Shown: positions 1 to 11,978, counted from the first letter of the stretch. The stretch is DNA of 64,000 bases from Epiperipatus broadwayi (GCA_028023455.1 JAQFVV010000056.1:3284001-3348000); one strand, 5' to 3'. Made by a program: numbers and translations. The notes: a model not told the origin generated them from the letters alone.

Positions 1-1062
1 GTTTTCTTGATTTATTGTAGCATAATTTTGATGTCATATTCAGCATGGATGGGTATATGCTGATTTTTCTTGAAACTCAATTTAAACACTTATGATTAGG
101 TAGCAAATAGTTTCATCTTCATGATACCATCTCTATTTTACCCACACATAGCAGCTTATCTTTGTTGGTAAATTTCCTTGAAGTTCTTGGTTTTATAGAA
201 TTCATAGTGGTTTTCTATTTTTAAAATTTTCAGAGTATTATGAGTAAAATGCTTCCACAGTTTGTAAAATAATTTTTTTTACAAAATATGTAATTTATCG
301 GTAATGATTCAAGCAGTTTACTTTGTTATTATTTTTCTTTACGAATATATTTTCTTTTCAATAGCTTTTTTTCTATAGTCTTGAATGGTGGATTCAATGT
401 TAGATTTTTCCAAAAGGAGTGTTGAATAGCCAATGTTCTGTTCAAATCCCCTCTGGAGGAAGAAAGGCCTTCATTTTTATATTATGCTGTTATTCAGAGT
501 GAGGTTTTTGAGTTCACATTTTATTTCCATTATTGACATCATTTTAATATACGCCTGGTTTCTGTAATGGATTAATAAACAAGAAACATTTAAATTATTT
601 TCTTTCTTTTGATTTTGTGAATTACTTGCTTATGTTTTGAAGATTGATCTTTTTTTTTCTTTTAGTCATTATTGTTAGGAATATAATTTTGAATGATGGA
701 TTGAAACAAAATTATTAATACATAATTAATAACATGCTTTTGGTTTATTTAAATGTGTATATCATTAATTAGTGCTAAGTATGAAGGGTATTTGCTTTAA
801 TGTTTAGGTTATGACCTAAATTGGTTTTTAATTGGTGATACTAGTCTTTAAGATAAATGCTGGTATGTGGGTTTTTAATGGTGTCTGTCACCTTACATTT
901 CTCCTCCACTTAATTCTCAAGTTTTATTTATGTATGAGAAAATGATCTTTTTATTGCTGGGTGCTCTATCTTCTCATGAACACATTAAGCTAATGATTTC
1001 TCTATTTACTGTTTTGCTTTTGTTCCTCTTTTTTACAAGGTTCCTTGAGATGAGAAACTATG
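1..1062. other. AT-rich, T-rich flank, probably eroded retroelement
   Basis: No intact ORF. The plus strand is T-rich (minus strand A-rich), continuing the composition of the adjacent gag remnant, so it may be the decayed downstream part of that element. I recognised no protease or reverse-transcriptase motif in it. Confidence 0.3.
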
Positions 1063-2100
1063 TCACAAGTACCACTTTAGTTTAAGTATAGTTTTATTAT
1101 GCCCAGATTTTGATTTTTGTGGGCTATTGGGAAGATTTATAATAGGGTTGATACTGTCTATATATTTATCTTTTTTTTTGTGGTTGCTATTGGCAATTTG
1201 ATTGGATTTTTCCTTCCAAAGATAGGAATCATTATTTTTCTTTTTGTAATTTATAGCATTTACTGATATTTTTTTTTCAGAAATCTTATTTATCATATGA
1301 TTGTTTGTCAATGTTGTTTAATAGATCTGCAACCTGTTCAATGTTCTGGGCATTAATGCAGAGTAAAGATTGATCTACTTTTAATGGGAGATTATGTTTC
1401 ATGATTCTAATTATATGACTTTCACTCAAATGGTATTTAAAGTTTTCAATTTTGTCACCTGTCACCTAAAAAATTTGGTTAGTCTCTCCAGGGGCATTTC
1501 TATATTTTTTTTGTAGTTAATGTTACTTGTCAATCTTTATTCCAAAAATTTATTAGTAAAGTTTGGTAGTCATTAAAAGTGGATGGTATTTGAAATAACA
1601 ACTCCCACCATGAAAGCGCATCACCTTGTGACTATAAGCTGCTATTAATTTTCTTCCTTGAGATGTTAGTGTTGACTGAGAAGTATACATTGAGACTGTC
1701 TAAAATGTTCAATTGGAGCCTCATTCATAAAACCTTTGAACACTTTAAGTTTCAGAATTGATTAATAGTATTTATTTGAGCATTGTTAATTTTATTAATT
1801 ACTTCATTTGAGGTGTTTATAATTGGTTGTATTATTTAATCATTAATCTCTCACTTTTATCTGTTGAAGAAAGTTTCTTCCATGCAATAGATTTGACGTA
1901 TATTCTGTTTCTTGATTAAATCTGGTCTGGATCATTCATTTTGTTTTGTTTGGCATCCATGTTATCAACTTTACTTATGACGAGATCTAATTTTTTTCTA
2001 GTTATATCATGTTAATTCTCAGATGTTTTATCCTTTTGAACATCCTGGGTTTTTCTTTTAATATTTGTAATTTATAAAATATTTCTGATTCTAAATTTTC
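1063..2100 (-). pseudogene. Decayed LTR-retrotransposon gag (capsid-like domain)
   Basis: Reading the minus strand, a broken frame around 1645-1545 gives SQGDALSWWE followed by a STFNDYQTLLINFWNKD segment. A cleaner frame at about 1469-1286 gives ENFKYHLSESHIIRIMKHNL and LLCINAQNIEQVADLL, ending at a stop at 1286. The pattern (W-W before an F-x-x-F/Y-x-x-x-F-x-x-x-F/Y-W block, then II-x-x-I-x-x-x-x-P and I-E-x-(V/L)-x-x-L-L) is typical of capsid regions of gypsy-like and related retroelement Gags. A further frame at 1311-1063 is Lys/Asn/Ser-rich, like a nucleocapsid-proximal linker. Several frameshifts and stops show it is dead. I could not find pol, PBS or LTRs; 1-1060 may be its eroded continuation. 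Confidence 0.6.
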
Positions 2101-3437
2101 AATTCCATACATAGTTCAGATAGTTCTGAATGCAAATGAGTTCTTACTCTATATTAGTCATAAGGTACATTTTTCTTTACCCAACAACTGGAAATATTCT
2201 TTACTGAAATACAGCAACAATGTAAGTAATTTGATACCCATGACATAAAAATTCACACGTTAAAATAAAATGTATTAAATGTGTATTTAATTGTAAATGT
2301 ACCTTAGTTAAATAGTTATGATTTATTTTTGTATATTATTTTATGTTTCATTTTATTCTTTTTATATTGATTGATAACGACTGTTCATAACAATCAAAAC
2401 CCTATAATAATCTAACATTTTTAAGTCTAGATAACATCAATGTATGATGAAACTTCAGAGTATTGACATTACAGATACACACTTGCGAATTATACATTAT
2501 ATAAAGTAACTTTATCATTATGTTTCATGATAATGTTCTTGCAAAAATGCATCATTTTGGATCAAGCACTTAGATATATTAATAGTAGCACATAATGCAA
2601 GTGTGATATTTTAAACACTAGAAATATCTTTATCTGAAAGCAATATTTCTATTCCATTTGAAATATCTTTATTGAGAAGAAAAAAATATTTTGTAAAAAT
2701 TTATTTCAGACCTCACTATGTAAATATAAGCAAAAAGTTATTTAATAACGATATTCACAAAAATAAAATCAGAATACAATTTTTTTTTTTTAAAAATATT
2801 TTAATGAAAAATAATAGTTTGCATAATATATGAGCAGTCTTTTCAGGACTTTAATAAATCATTTTGATGCTATATAATATTTCATAAGATCTTTTGAATT
2901 AAATAAGAATATATGACTAGGATTAACTGGTGGTTTATTTTCTTTGATTCATAGCACCAAGGTAATTTTTTGAATGCACCAAACAATCTGTATATTTAAG
3001 TAGACTGAATAAAAATTAATATATTTTGTGCATTTTTTTTTTGAGAAATTCATTTCACAAAAATATTAACAAACCATTAGTAGTTACAGATTATAAATGA
3101 ATAATAAATAATCAATACCAATATTTAAAAAAAAATAAAAAATAGTAATTAAAAGAATCAAAACATGTCACTTTTTTTTCCAATTCCATTATATATTAGA
3201 TTTCTGGAAGATTTAATGGTAATAAATTCTAATTTCTCTATTATTATATAATGTGAAAGTAAATCTGATTTCCTCAAGTAGTAGTTCTCTCCAGTGTCTT
3301 GATAAGTATACGTGTAGAAAAATGAGACAGCTCATATTTGAAGCTTTCTCAATTCTGTCAATAACGGCTGTGAACAATCCCTTAGCTGCCCAATCTGTAA
3401 TGATTTCATCTGCTTTGTCAAGCTGATCTTAAAGTGG
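2101..3437. other. 3' flank / probable 3' UTR of the syntaxin gene
   Basis: AT-rich, without coding signals. The part next to 3437 should be transcribed as 3' UTR on the minus strand. No repeat family was recognised. Confidence 0.4.
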
Positions 3438-3514
3438 TTAAATAGTAAAAAATAAAATAATAACAATGACCATGATCGCTGTCAGCACTACAATTGCAAT
3501 CCACTGACGTCTGT
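3438..3514 (-). CDS. STX6: Syntaxin 6 terminal exon: RRQW motif, membrane anchor, stop
   Basis: This 77-bp exon begins after a TTTGTAG acceptor. With the G carried over it encodes DRRQWIAIVVLTAIM, then VIVIILFFTI and TAA. The hydrophobic run of about 20 residues is the single C-terminal tail anchor, and the basic-aromatic DRRQW just before it is the syntaxin 6/10 signature at the membrane border. The protein ends immediately after the anchor, as expected for a tail-anchored SNARE. The 3' UTR must extend toward lower coordinates. An ATTAAA on the minus strand near 3213-3218 and an AATAAA near 2934 are candidate polyadenylation signals, neither tested. Confidence 0.93.
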
Positions 3515-4030
3515 CTACAAATAAACGAAAGAAAAAAAAATTAATAACAACATTTAAAAGTTATCACTAACTAAGATCATATAATTTATCCTCTAATACC
3601 TAGGGTCCACTAGTTATTCAAGATTACCATAAATGGTTCTAGAGCAGGGTAAACAGTAACTGCTCTTTTTAAAGCTAACGTAATTTGAATTAAAAAAGTA
3701 AAACAATTTTAAATTGCCCAAGTAGAGCAAATACCTACTCTCCAAAGAGCAAACAATTGCTAGTAGGTATGGATTTTTATAGTTTTACTTCCTTTTTTAC
3801 TGTCTTGCTTAAGAATAGCAAAGTCTTCATATACTGACAAATTATATTCTTAGCTACCTGTCAAATTTTCATATTTCAACTGGCGTTTAATGATAGAGAG
3901 CTTGAATTATTCTTATAATTAAGATAAATTAATCTTAAAAGATGACAACGATGTCAACAACAATAATAATTTTTTCACAGCAATTTTATTTACGTGAAAT
4001 ATTATAACAAATCATTTGATTCTGTAGCTC

Positions 4031-4560
4031 ATACAATATGTGATAAACAAGCAGTTTTTTTACTCTAGTAACATGTATACTAAGTTTGAATAATCAGTGA
4101 TTAACAGATAATAGTGAATTTAAATCATTATCCCTAGAAAGATATCTGGTTTCTGTCTTTATAAATGAGCAAATGTGATTCAAAACTGAAAGTTATGCAG
4201 CTGTGCATCTAGCAATCGTCTTTAACTCCATTTTACTTTTCAAGCTAAATGCCTTAAATTCGATACATCTTAAGGTTTTGAATCCAAGATTGTTTGCACA
4301 ACCATATAGATCTTACTGAATCAATAATTATATATTTTAGTCAACCCAGTTGCCTTCAAACTGGCCAAGGATGTTAATAATACAATATGTGATAAACAAA
4401 GCAGTTCTTCATTCTATTACCATCTATATTAAGCTCGAGTAATCAGTGATTATCAAAGAATAGTGCATTTAAAATTCCATCCCAGATCAGTTTTCGATTT
4501 TTGCCTTTATCAATGAGATTGGATTCAAAGCTGGATAATGCTAATTCTAATTGTTCAAGC
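4031..4560. repeat. Tandem pair, 349-bp period
   Basis: The segment beginning ATACAATATGTGATAAACAA at 4031 recurs at 4380. Both copies continue with related text (GCAGTT, then AATCAGTGATTA, then AATAGTG and a TTTAAA box). Similarity fades after about 180 bp of each unit. Inverted, more diverged relatives of the AATCAGTGATTA core lie at about 4690-4752 and 3610-3667, so this is a dispersed repeat family with local direct and inverted copies. Its class is unknown. Confidence 0.6.
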
Positions 4561-5030
4561 AAGTTAGAATGAATTGAGAACTTTAGGATGTGTTAAATTT
4601 CAGTAGCTAGAATAATAAAATGAAATTAAAAGATATTGCTAGATGCATTTCCAATTTTGAATCCCAAATCCTCATTACCTAGAAGGGGAAAAAATTTAAA
4701 TGCACTACCATCTGGTAATCACCGATTACTCAAGGTTGCTATAGATGGCAAAAGATAAAGAGCTGATTTTAATGTTTTGAAAAATTAAAAAAATCAATTA
4801 CACAATGATTAAGTTTAAAAAATAAGTGCTTATGATTAGCAACTAAATACTATTATTTTCCAACTGATTATTAACAAATTTATTTTACTGTAATATCCAT
4901 GATCATTGATTTATAAACATGGACCTTTGTGGATTTTTTAAACAAGCTAAATTTTGTGTATTTTGGATTCATCCTTTCCACTAACATTTATCTTGATTCA
5001 TATCACAGACACATAAAAAATACATTTCAT

Positions 5031-5799
5031 GGTACTTTTGTAGAAGTTGTATGATGGAAGTTTGCCATCAGTGTTTTTTTTAAGTACCCATTTTCAGGGG
5101 CCTCAATTATTTGTTTATATTTATTTTCTCAAAAATATTTTACCGAACATGTGTTATTTATTAAAATTAAACAATATTAAGAAAATGAATTATAAGTTAC
5201 TGTTACCTTTAAAAAATATTACTAAATGGCTTATAAATTCCATTTCACAATATATAAATAATTTTTTTTTTATGTATATGATAGTGTATGAATGCAAACA
5301 CGTGGATATTGTTGTCATTATTTGGTGACATTTTATTATATTTAGTGTAATATTATTTTTGAGCTTTTACTTTACTTGTTTTGTTTATGGAAGTGATTAA
5401 AATTTGGGATCTTCTGATGTCAGAAGAAACAAAAAGCATAAAGGAACTGCGAGACAACACATCAATTCCTATTTAGAAGAATTTGTTTGTGGCCATGATG
5501 CATGCCATTAAGGACTTCTGCCATCAACATGAAGATTCCATGTTTGTAATACACTTTTGCTATACTTTCTTTGACTAGCTTTTTCATTTTTTATTTATAT
5601 TAAATTTCTTTTAATTATGATTACTTGTAATTTTGAGTTTTTTTTTTTTTTTTAAGAATCATATTAAAAAAATAATCTGAAATATAATAGCTTACAGTCA
5701 GCTATACTGTTTGCAAGATATTTTTGACACTCCTGTAAATGGACAACTAAAACAAACATTGCTGGTGAGCTTCCATCATACAGCTTCTACAAAAGTACC
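5031..5799. mobile_element. Non-autonomous DNA element with about 36-bp terminal inverted repeats
   Basis: The left end at 5031 reads GGTACTTTTGTAGAAGTTGT and continues ATGATGGAAG. The reverse complement of the right end (5799-5764) reads GGTACTTTTGTAGAAGCTGT and continues identically before diverging. Flanking 8-mers are CATTTCAT (5023-5030) and TGTTTCAT (5800-5807), 6 of 8 matching, compatible with an aged 8-bp target-site duplication as made by hAT or Merlin elements. The interior, about 0.7 kb, has no transposase ORF; the short frame at 5047-5328 starts inside the terminal repeat and is not gene-like. Superfamily undecided. Confidence 0.65.
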
Positions 5800-5959
5800 T
5801 GTTTCATTTATAATTTACTTTGATAAATATCCAAATATAGATATGTGAGGGTCTGTTGAAGGAACTTTTGGCTTGCATTGGATGTTAAAGGTTGTTTTAT
5901 TTACTTTTATTAATCCTAATTAAATAATTTAAGTAAATAAAAACAAAAAATAGACTGTC

Positions 5960-6300
5960 ATGCTTTATATTACATCATCATCATCAACCAGTATCAATCC
6001 ACTGCAGGATGAAGGTCTCTCCAAGTTCAATCCATCTTTTCCGATTTTTAGTTTTTCTTCGCCACATCACCCCTGCACACTTTATTTTATCCATCTATCT
6101 CACATGTGGTCTCTTTCTGGGTCTTTTACAATCTCTTGGAATCCAGTTTAAGATTTCAATTGTCCATCTATTATCATCTCTTCTAGCAATATGTCCAGCT
6201 CAACTCCACTTCAGTCTTTTAATTTTTTCAATGAAGTCAGTAACATCTATTTGTTCTCTTACCCATATACTGTGTCTAATTACAATATATCTAGTAGCAC
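5960..6300 (-). pseudogene. C-terminal end of an RTE-like LINE endonuclease/reverse transcriptase
   Basis: On the minus strand one frame reads VTDFIEKIKRLKWS, stop, AGHIARRDDNRWTIEILNW, IPRDCKRPRKRPH, stop, then KRWIELGETFILQWIDTG. This is the familiar C-terminus of the invertebrate 'endonuclease-reverse transcriptase' LINEs: a GH(I/V)AR motif, a W-x-P-R-x-x-x-R-x-R-G/K-R-P block, and a terminal W-x-x-L/F-G/E-E-x-(F/Y)-I-L-Q-W. It ends in a short run of ATC on the plus strand, which is also common for this type. Two in-frame stops and the absence of upstream RT motifs mark a 5'-truncated dead copy. Confidence 0.75.
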
Positions 6301-6454
6301 ATGCTTATTTACACTATTAGCCAATATTTATAAACTAAGTATTGTATTATACAGAATTATTTTATTTATTATTTTCCAATACATATTAAATCCACATGTT
6401 TCCAATTTTTTTAAAAAAAATAATTGTGACAATCAAACTGTACTAAATTTGTGA

Positions 6455-9066
6455 TCAAAATTACTTTCGGAATTTTTAATAAGATGGAAAAATTTTTTAA
6501 ATAGAACTGAAGTAAAGACTTCTCTAATAGCTATTCCCAAAATTCAATATATACAAAAAAAGTATTGTCATAATTTTACCTTATATATAATTTTAAAAAT
6601 AATTATCAGAATAAACAATAGAAAGTAAAATCTTATAATACAGTAACTAATATTAACAAATAAATTTGAAGATCTAGGCTTGTAAACACTAATATAAATA
6701 TGTATGTGGTTTTTTTTCTTTCATTAAGTTACATAATTGTAAAGTAACAGAAAATCAAATCTCAGAATAATTTCAACCACTTGATAATCTCATAAATGAT
6801 TACTATAATTAAGTTTGACAAATTTAGTCCTATTATTAATAAGATAAAATCAAAATAACATTAATAAAAAAATAGGTTTTACATTTCCATAAATAAACGC
6901 AGCTCCTGAAGTATATGGACATTTCGTATGAGAATTCACCATAGAGATCACAATCACTTTATTCCTGACATTTTGATTAGCAATCGATTATTTGCTACAG
7001 TGATTTCTATTAATTTTTTTGAACTTTTTTTGGAAGAATTTTTTAAAATGGTGTCCATTTTATAAAATTATTAATATCATCAAAGCAATTCATCCCCCCC
7101 AAATAAAGTCTTTAGATGATATACAGTAATAAATTGTAATTATAATAAATAGTAAACATAACTTAATTGCATAATTTTGATCAGTATAATCATACTGCAG
7201 TTTGAAAGTAGGATTTCTAATACATTTTTATTGGCCAAAAAAAAAAAAAAAATACAAATTTTATTCAGCATATACAAAATTAAATTACATTGAAAATAAA
7301 TTAAAAAATGTACACATATCTTGGAAAAAAATATTTGATTAATTTCTGATATTTTTGTAACTATAAAAATTTTAATTTTCCTAGGCAAAAATGCTTATCA
7401 CCATAAATGCAAATAATATTGGGGGGGGGGGGGGATTTAAACCACATTATTAAGCAATCAATTGTACATTACATTTTTTTTTATCTAATTTCAACCTTAA
7501 TTTAGGTTGAATTTATGTAAAAATAAATAAATAACAGACTACAGATTTATTTTTTTTAACAAAACTTCAAAAACATTCAATGTTTTGTTAGTTAGATGAA
7601 TACAAAAACAAATAAACAAAAAATCATTGATAACAATAACACAAAGCACACTAACAATAAATTTTAAAATGAACATCATATTAAGTCTTTTTTTTCTACA
7701 TGCTTCATTTTAATAGAATGAATTCAAAAGAATATCAATCTTGTCTGACATAATAAATTGAAAATGGCTACCATAAATGTTAAAATTACCATATTTTTTT
7801 TTTAAAATCACAGTAATTGAAATGATTTTATTATATACTATATTTATACGCAAATTATTATTTTTATTATTATTAATAATATGCTTGGTAAAATGTTTCT
7901 TCATTAATGATCTTTTTTTTTTTTTCAATTTTAAGCTTTGTTTTTTATTTTTTTTATTGGGCTTTTAACATTTTTTATATATTTTAACATCAAATTTTTT
8001 TCATAGAAAATCATTATAATTGCTTATTTTTTATGTAAGATTGTTGATTTATGAACATTTGGAGAACCAATTCAGCTCTGTCTGGGGCTGTATATAAAAA
8101 AATTATCTTTAAAAAACACCTAGTTTAGGCTATCTTACTTCTTACTAATATTTGCTCTTTTAAGTTTATTTAAATGTTTTCATAATTTAGCTTTTAAAAC
8201 AATTTAATTATCTTTATATTGATTAAAACATTTCCTAATGTCTAAAATTCTCATTTTTCTCTTATTTTTAACATCAATTTTTTGTATTTTTTACACCTAC
8301 TATTTCTTGATTATTTTTCTTTTCAATTTCTAACTCTTACGTTTATCTTGATAATTTATTATCATTTTTTTGTAAATAGCTGTAAAAAAGTATTTTTTTT
8401 ATAGTTTAATATCATAATTTGTAACTCTGTAATATTCACATACATCTATCATCTATTGCCAATATCTATAAATATAACCTTCAGTTTCCATTTATTCATT
8501 GTAGTCATCATAGATTTCAATAAAACATCTGCAGTAAAATATTTTTGACCAATATCAAAATGTTCAATTTATCGTTCTTTCTATCATTTTTATATTTTTC
8601 TCTTGATTATCAGTGCTTTGTTGATTATAACTAAAGTTATTTCTTTTCAATCTCCTATAAAAAGATTATCATACAATGTTTCCACAAGATATACTGCATA
8701 TCATCTATAAAGACAGTTATTACAAATTGATTATCGGCAAATACCATATTATGATACTTTCTTTTTCATGTATATAAATTAAAAACCTTCATAATGCAAG
8801 CAATCTTTCAAAATCATGATTAGATATTCAAGCCTTGGTTGGGTGAACATTGAAGATTTTTTTCAAATCAAAAGCAAGTTTAGAATTTTATTTTGGTTAG
8901 CCAATCCACTGCCAACTCAGCTATTGTTAGCTGAAAAATAAAGATCAAGATTAACAAGAAAGGATTGAAATAAAAATGAGAGAACAAATATAACTTATAC
9001 TTATGTGAGATAAAGTGATAATGGGTTGACAAACCTAGATATCAAAAGATTTTACAAAAAAAAAAC
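6455..9066. other. Intronic AT-rich DNA without recognised genes
   Basis: Only homopolymer and low-complexity features are visible, including a run of 14 G at 7421-7434 and long T tracts. The short frames here are A/T-run artefacts. I see no exon or mobile-element ends. Confidence 0.5.
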
Positions 9067-9161
9067 GGTTGTATTCTGATCTATCATGTCAGCCGCGGGA
9101 TAGCGCTATTTCTAGATTAATTTCTAGAAATATGCTGTTTCCGTGGCCGCACCCAAGCATT

Positions 9162-9310
9162 TAAGCCTTCTTTCTACAATAAATCCTAGAAAGAGTGTTA
9201 ACTCGGAGTTAAGCATTCTCTTCCATGATAAAATCTAAAAAGAGTGTTAACTTGGAGTTAAGCCTTCTTTCTACGATAAGACCTAGAAAAAGTGTTAACT
9301 CAGCTGGCGG
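9162..9310 (+). repeat. Three 49-bp subterminal repeats with a hairpin motif
   Basis: Units begin near 9162, 9210 and 9259 (AAGCCTTCTTTCTAC and variants) and each carries AGAGTGTTAAC. The first has the palindrome TTAACTCGGAGTTAA at 9198-9212; the second has a one-change version at 9247-9261; the third is truncated. Their subterminal position next to the left end suggests transposase-binding repeats, which is inference. Confidence 0.7.
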
Positions 9311-9639
9311 CTAACGCTGTGGCTTTTTCCTATGCTAAAAGCAGAGGAAAATGCTGTAATTGTTTGTGTTATGCACTATATCATAATGCTGTGTTATGTA
9401 TTTTATGTAACAGTATCGTACGAGGGTGTGTTAAGTTCATCGTGTCAAAATGATTTAAATTTTCATTAGGGCCTTTTTTTCCATATGAATTGATGTACTG
9501 TTACCTTTTAACAGTGTCATGATTGTTCCTCAAAAAGCTGTAAGCCTCCTAAATTATCTATTAGGGCGGGGTAGCGCAATTTTTTTGATGATCATGCTTT
9601 AAGTCACGTTTTAGCGAGTAATTTTCCGAGACCAAGAAT

Positions 9640-9861
9640 ATGGCTAATTCGAACACAGAAAACTTGAAAATATGGGAATTGCCAGACACGGAAGCCGGAG
9701 CTGTAACATTTCTACAGAAGAAAAACATTCTGCTAAAAGAAAAGAGATGTTTGTGTGGCAAATATATGCGACTTGAGGTCTATAAACATCTTTGGACTTT
9801 CATTTGTAAGTCTAGTTCTTGCCGACGGAAATGTTCACTTCGTAAAGGGCAACTTGTTTGA
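9640..9861 (+). CDS. Zinc-ribbon ORF resembling the N-terminus of Merlin / ISXO2-like transposase (truncated)
   Basis: This 73-residue frame starts at an ATG about 0.57 kb inside the element. After an acidic start (ENLKIWELPDTEAGAV, TFLQ) it has a metal-binding pattern: RCLCGKYMRLEVYK, then HLWTFICKSSSCRRKCSLRK. In Merlin and the related IS1016/ISXO2 transposases an N-terminal C-x(1-2)-C ... W-x-C-x(4)-C zinc ribbon ends in a C-R-x-x-x-S-x-R-x-G block just like this one and is followed by a DDE domain. Here the frame stops a few codons after that block and the DDE part is missing. The intact short frame may be chance survival or a retained DNA-binding peptide. No splice donor was found that would join it to another exon. 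Confidence 0.6.
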   Translation: MANSNTENLKIWELPDTEAGAVTFLQKKNILLKEKRCLCGKYMRLEVYKHLWTFICKSSSCRRKCSLRKGQLV

Positions 9862-9869
9862 GGGATTCC

Positions 9870-10890
9870 AAATGGCCTTCGTCAAATGTAAAATAAAAGT
9901 AACTTAAATTTTTATTTAAACATACACCCCTTCTCCCAATAATTGTTGTCAATCAAATGTAAAATAAAAGTAACGTAAATTATTATTTAAACATACACAA
10001 AAACACCCCTCCTACTAATTATTGTCAATCAAATGTAAACCAATAAAAGTAACGTAAATTATTATTTAAACATAACCCAAATTACTATTTGAACGTACAC
10101 CAAAAAAGACCCTCTTGTCAATAAAAATTAAAAAGCAACTATTATTGTCCCATTGTCAAAAATATTATTTGGGAAAAATAATTTATAAACGAAAGAAAGT
10201 AAAATTGGTGTTGTCAATCAAATGTAAAATAAAAGTAACTTAAATTTTTATTTAAACATACACAAAAAACCCTTCTCCCAATAATTGTTGTCAATCAAAT
10301 GTAAAATAAAAGTAACGTAAATTATTATTTAAACATACACAAAAACACCCCTCCCACTAATTATTGTCAATCAAATGTAAACTAATAAAAAGTAAGGTAA
10401 ATTATTATTTAAATATAACCCAAATTACTATTTGAACTGAACGTACACCAAAAAAGACTCTCTTGTCAATAAAAATTAAGAAACAACTATTATTGTTCCA
10501 TTGTCAAAAATATTATTTGGAAAAAATAATTTATAAACGAAAGAAAGTAAAATTGGTTGTCAATCAAATGTAAAATAAAAGTAACGTAAATTATTATTTA
10601 ATTATACACAAAAACACCCCTCCCACTAATTGTTGTCAATCAAATGTAAACCAATAAAAGTAACATAAATTATTATTTAAAGATACATAAAAAAACCCGT
10701 TCTCCCTTGAATTTTGTTAATCAAATTTTAAAAAACAATAATACTATTTAAAAAACCCAAATTAATATTTGAACATACAGCAAAAAAGACCCTCTTGTCA
10801 ATAAAAATTAAAAAACAACTATTATTATCCTCTTGTCAAAAATATTATTTGGGAAAAATAATTTAGAAACGAAAGAAAGTAAAATTTGTA
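9870..10890 (+). repeat. Higher-order tandem array inside the Merlin-like element
   Basis: Three blocks of about 332-348 bp can be aligned by their shared end GAAAGAAAGT at 10191, 10539 and 10871. Each block contains two to three subunits of roughly 75 bp that begin TGTCAATCAAATGTAAA, continue with AAAAGTAACGTAAATTATTA, and end in a C-rich ACACCCCTCCCAC box. A non-repeated tail with GACCCTCTTGTCAATAAA follows. The nested organisation implies tandem amplification first of the 75-bp subunit and then of the whole block. Confidence 0.85.
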
Positions 10891-11010
10891 AACAAAAAAA
10901 AAAAAAGTCAATATTAATAGAGAATCGCTAGCCCAGGAACGTTATATTAATATGTTTTTGGTTAGCATCAACACCATCAGGTGGCTGACAGGATAGATCA
11001 GAACACAACC

Positions 11011-11978
11011 AAAAAAAAAAAAAACAAACTACAAGTTATATAGATAAATAAAAAAATTTTTTTATATGTTCTGATAAAAATGATATATGAAGTTTCTTAG
11101 CCTTTATTAATATTATTTTCATTTTTTAAAATTTCCCACTTATTCCTTTAACATTTCAAGTTTTTAATTCTAGAATGTTTTTAGAACTTTTCCATTTTTC
11201 ATATGATCCATCTATAATGAGGACATTTTTAATTTTTCATATTGCAAATATTCTATGAATAATGAGGAACCAGTCATATCTCAATATCTAACTTGTAAAA
11301 TCAGTGCATAACTAAATTCATCTTTACGTTTTGGCCTACCTGATCCTAATAGTCCTATCTTTGACAAAGTAAAGATGCAATGAAAATACCTAAATATTAG
11401 AACATTACTACATTTATTTATAATCACAAGATAATCAAATATGTATATTTCAACAAATTAAAGTTAATAATCATATATACATATAGTTAAACATAGGTAA
11501 AGCAATCTTTAAATATTCACTACAGGGTAAAGTATTATTCAACAGATGTCCATAGAGGAATAGTGAGAACTGATCAGACGTTTCAAATTGCAGATGGTGA
11601 GGTTTGAGGGACTTTCCATCCTCATTTTTCCTCTAGCTAAGATAGACATCTATTTACTAATAATATTAGATAATTAGTGGATTATCTATAAGCTAGCTTC
11701 CTTATTAAAACTTGAAAAAGTTTCAAGTTTTGTTCTGCTACGATTCAAATCCAAGCATATATATAAAACCACACACACACATATTTAAAAATTTACTTTA
11801 TTAATCTTTCTCCTTTAAATATTAGTCACTACGATAAACATAGTCATTTATTAAATTAAATTACCAAGCTTTCAGATTAATTTTTTTTTTTAAAATTCTT
11901 ATTAATGCTTTTCATAATAATAATAAAAAAGTAATTTAATTGAGTAAACTTTTGTTTAATGTTAGAAAGACTTCTTAC
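11011..11978. other. Intron sequence, no recognised feature
   Basis: AT-rich sequence between the DNA element and the third STX6 exon shown here. A short (CA)n run lies near 11771. No coding or repeat structure was recognised. Confidence 0.4.

Larger units (their letters stand above)
9067..11010 (+). mobile_element. Merlin-like DNA transposon derivative, non-autonomous, about 1.94 kb
   Basis: The ends form a 30-bp terminal inverted repeat. Left (9067) reads GGTTGTATTCTGATCTATC; the reverse complement of the right end (11010-10981) reads GGTTGTGTTCTGATCTATC; 27 of 30 positions match. Both flanks are A-rich (ACAAAAAAAAAAC on the left, a long A tract then C on the right), so a target-site duplication of about 8 bp cannot be resolved. 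Inside are a 49-bp triplicated segment, a 74-codon zinc-ribbon ORF and a large tandem array; no DDE catalytic domain is visible. Assignment to Merlin rests on the zinc-ribbon ORF resembling the N-terminus of IS1016/ISXO2-type transposases. Confidence 0.75.
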
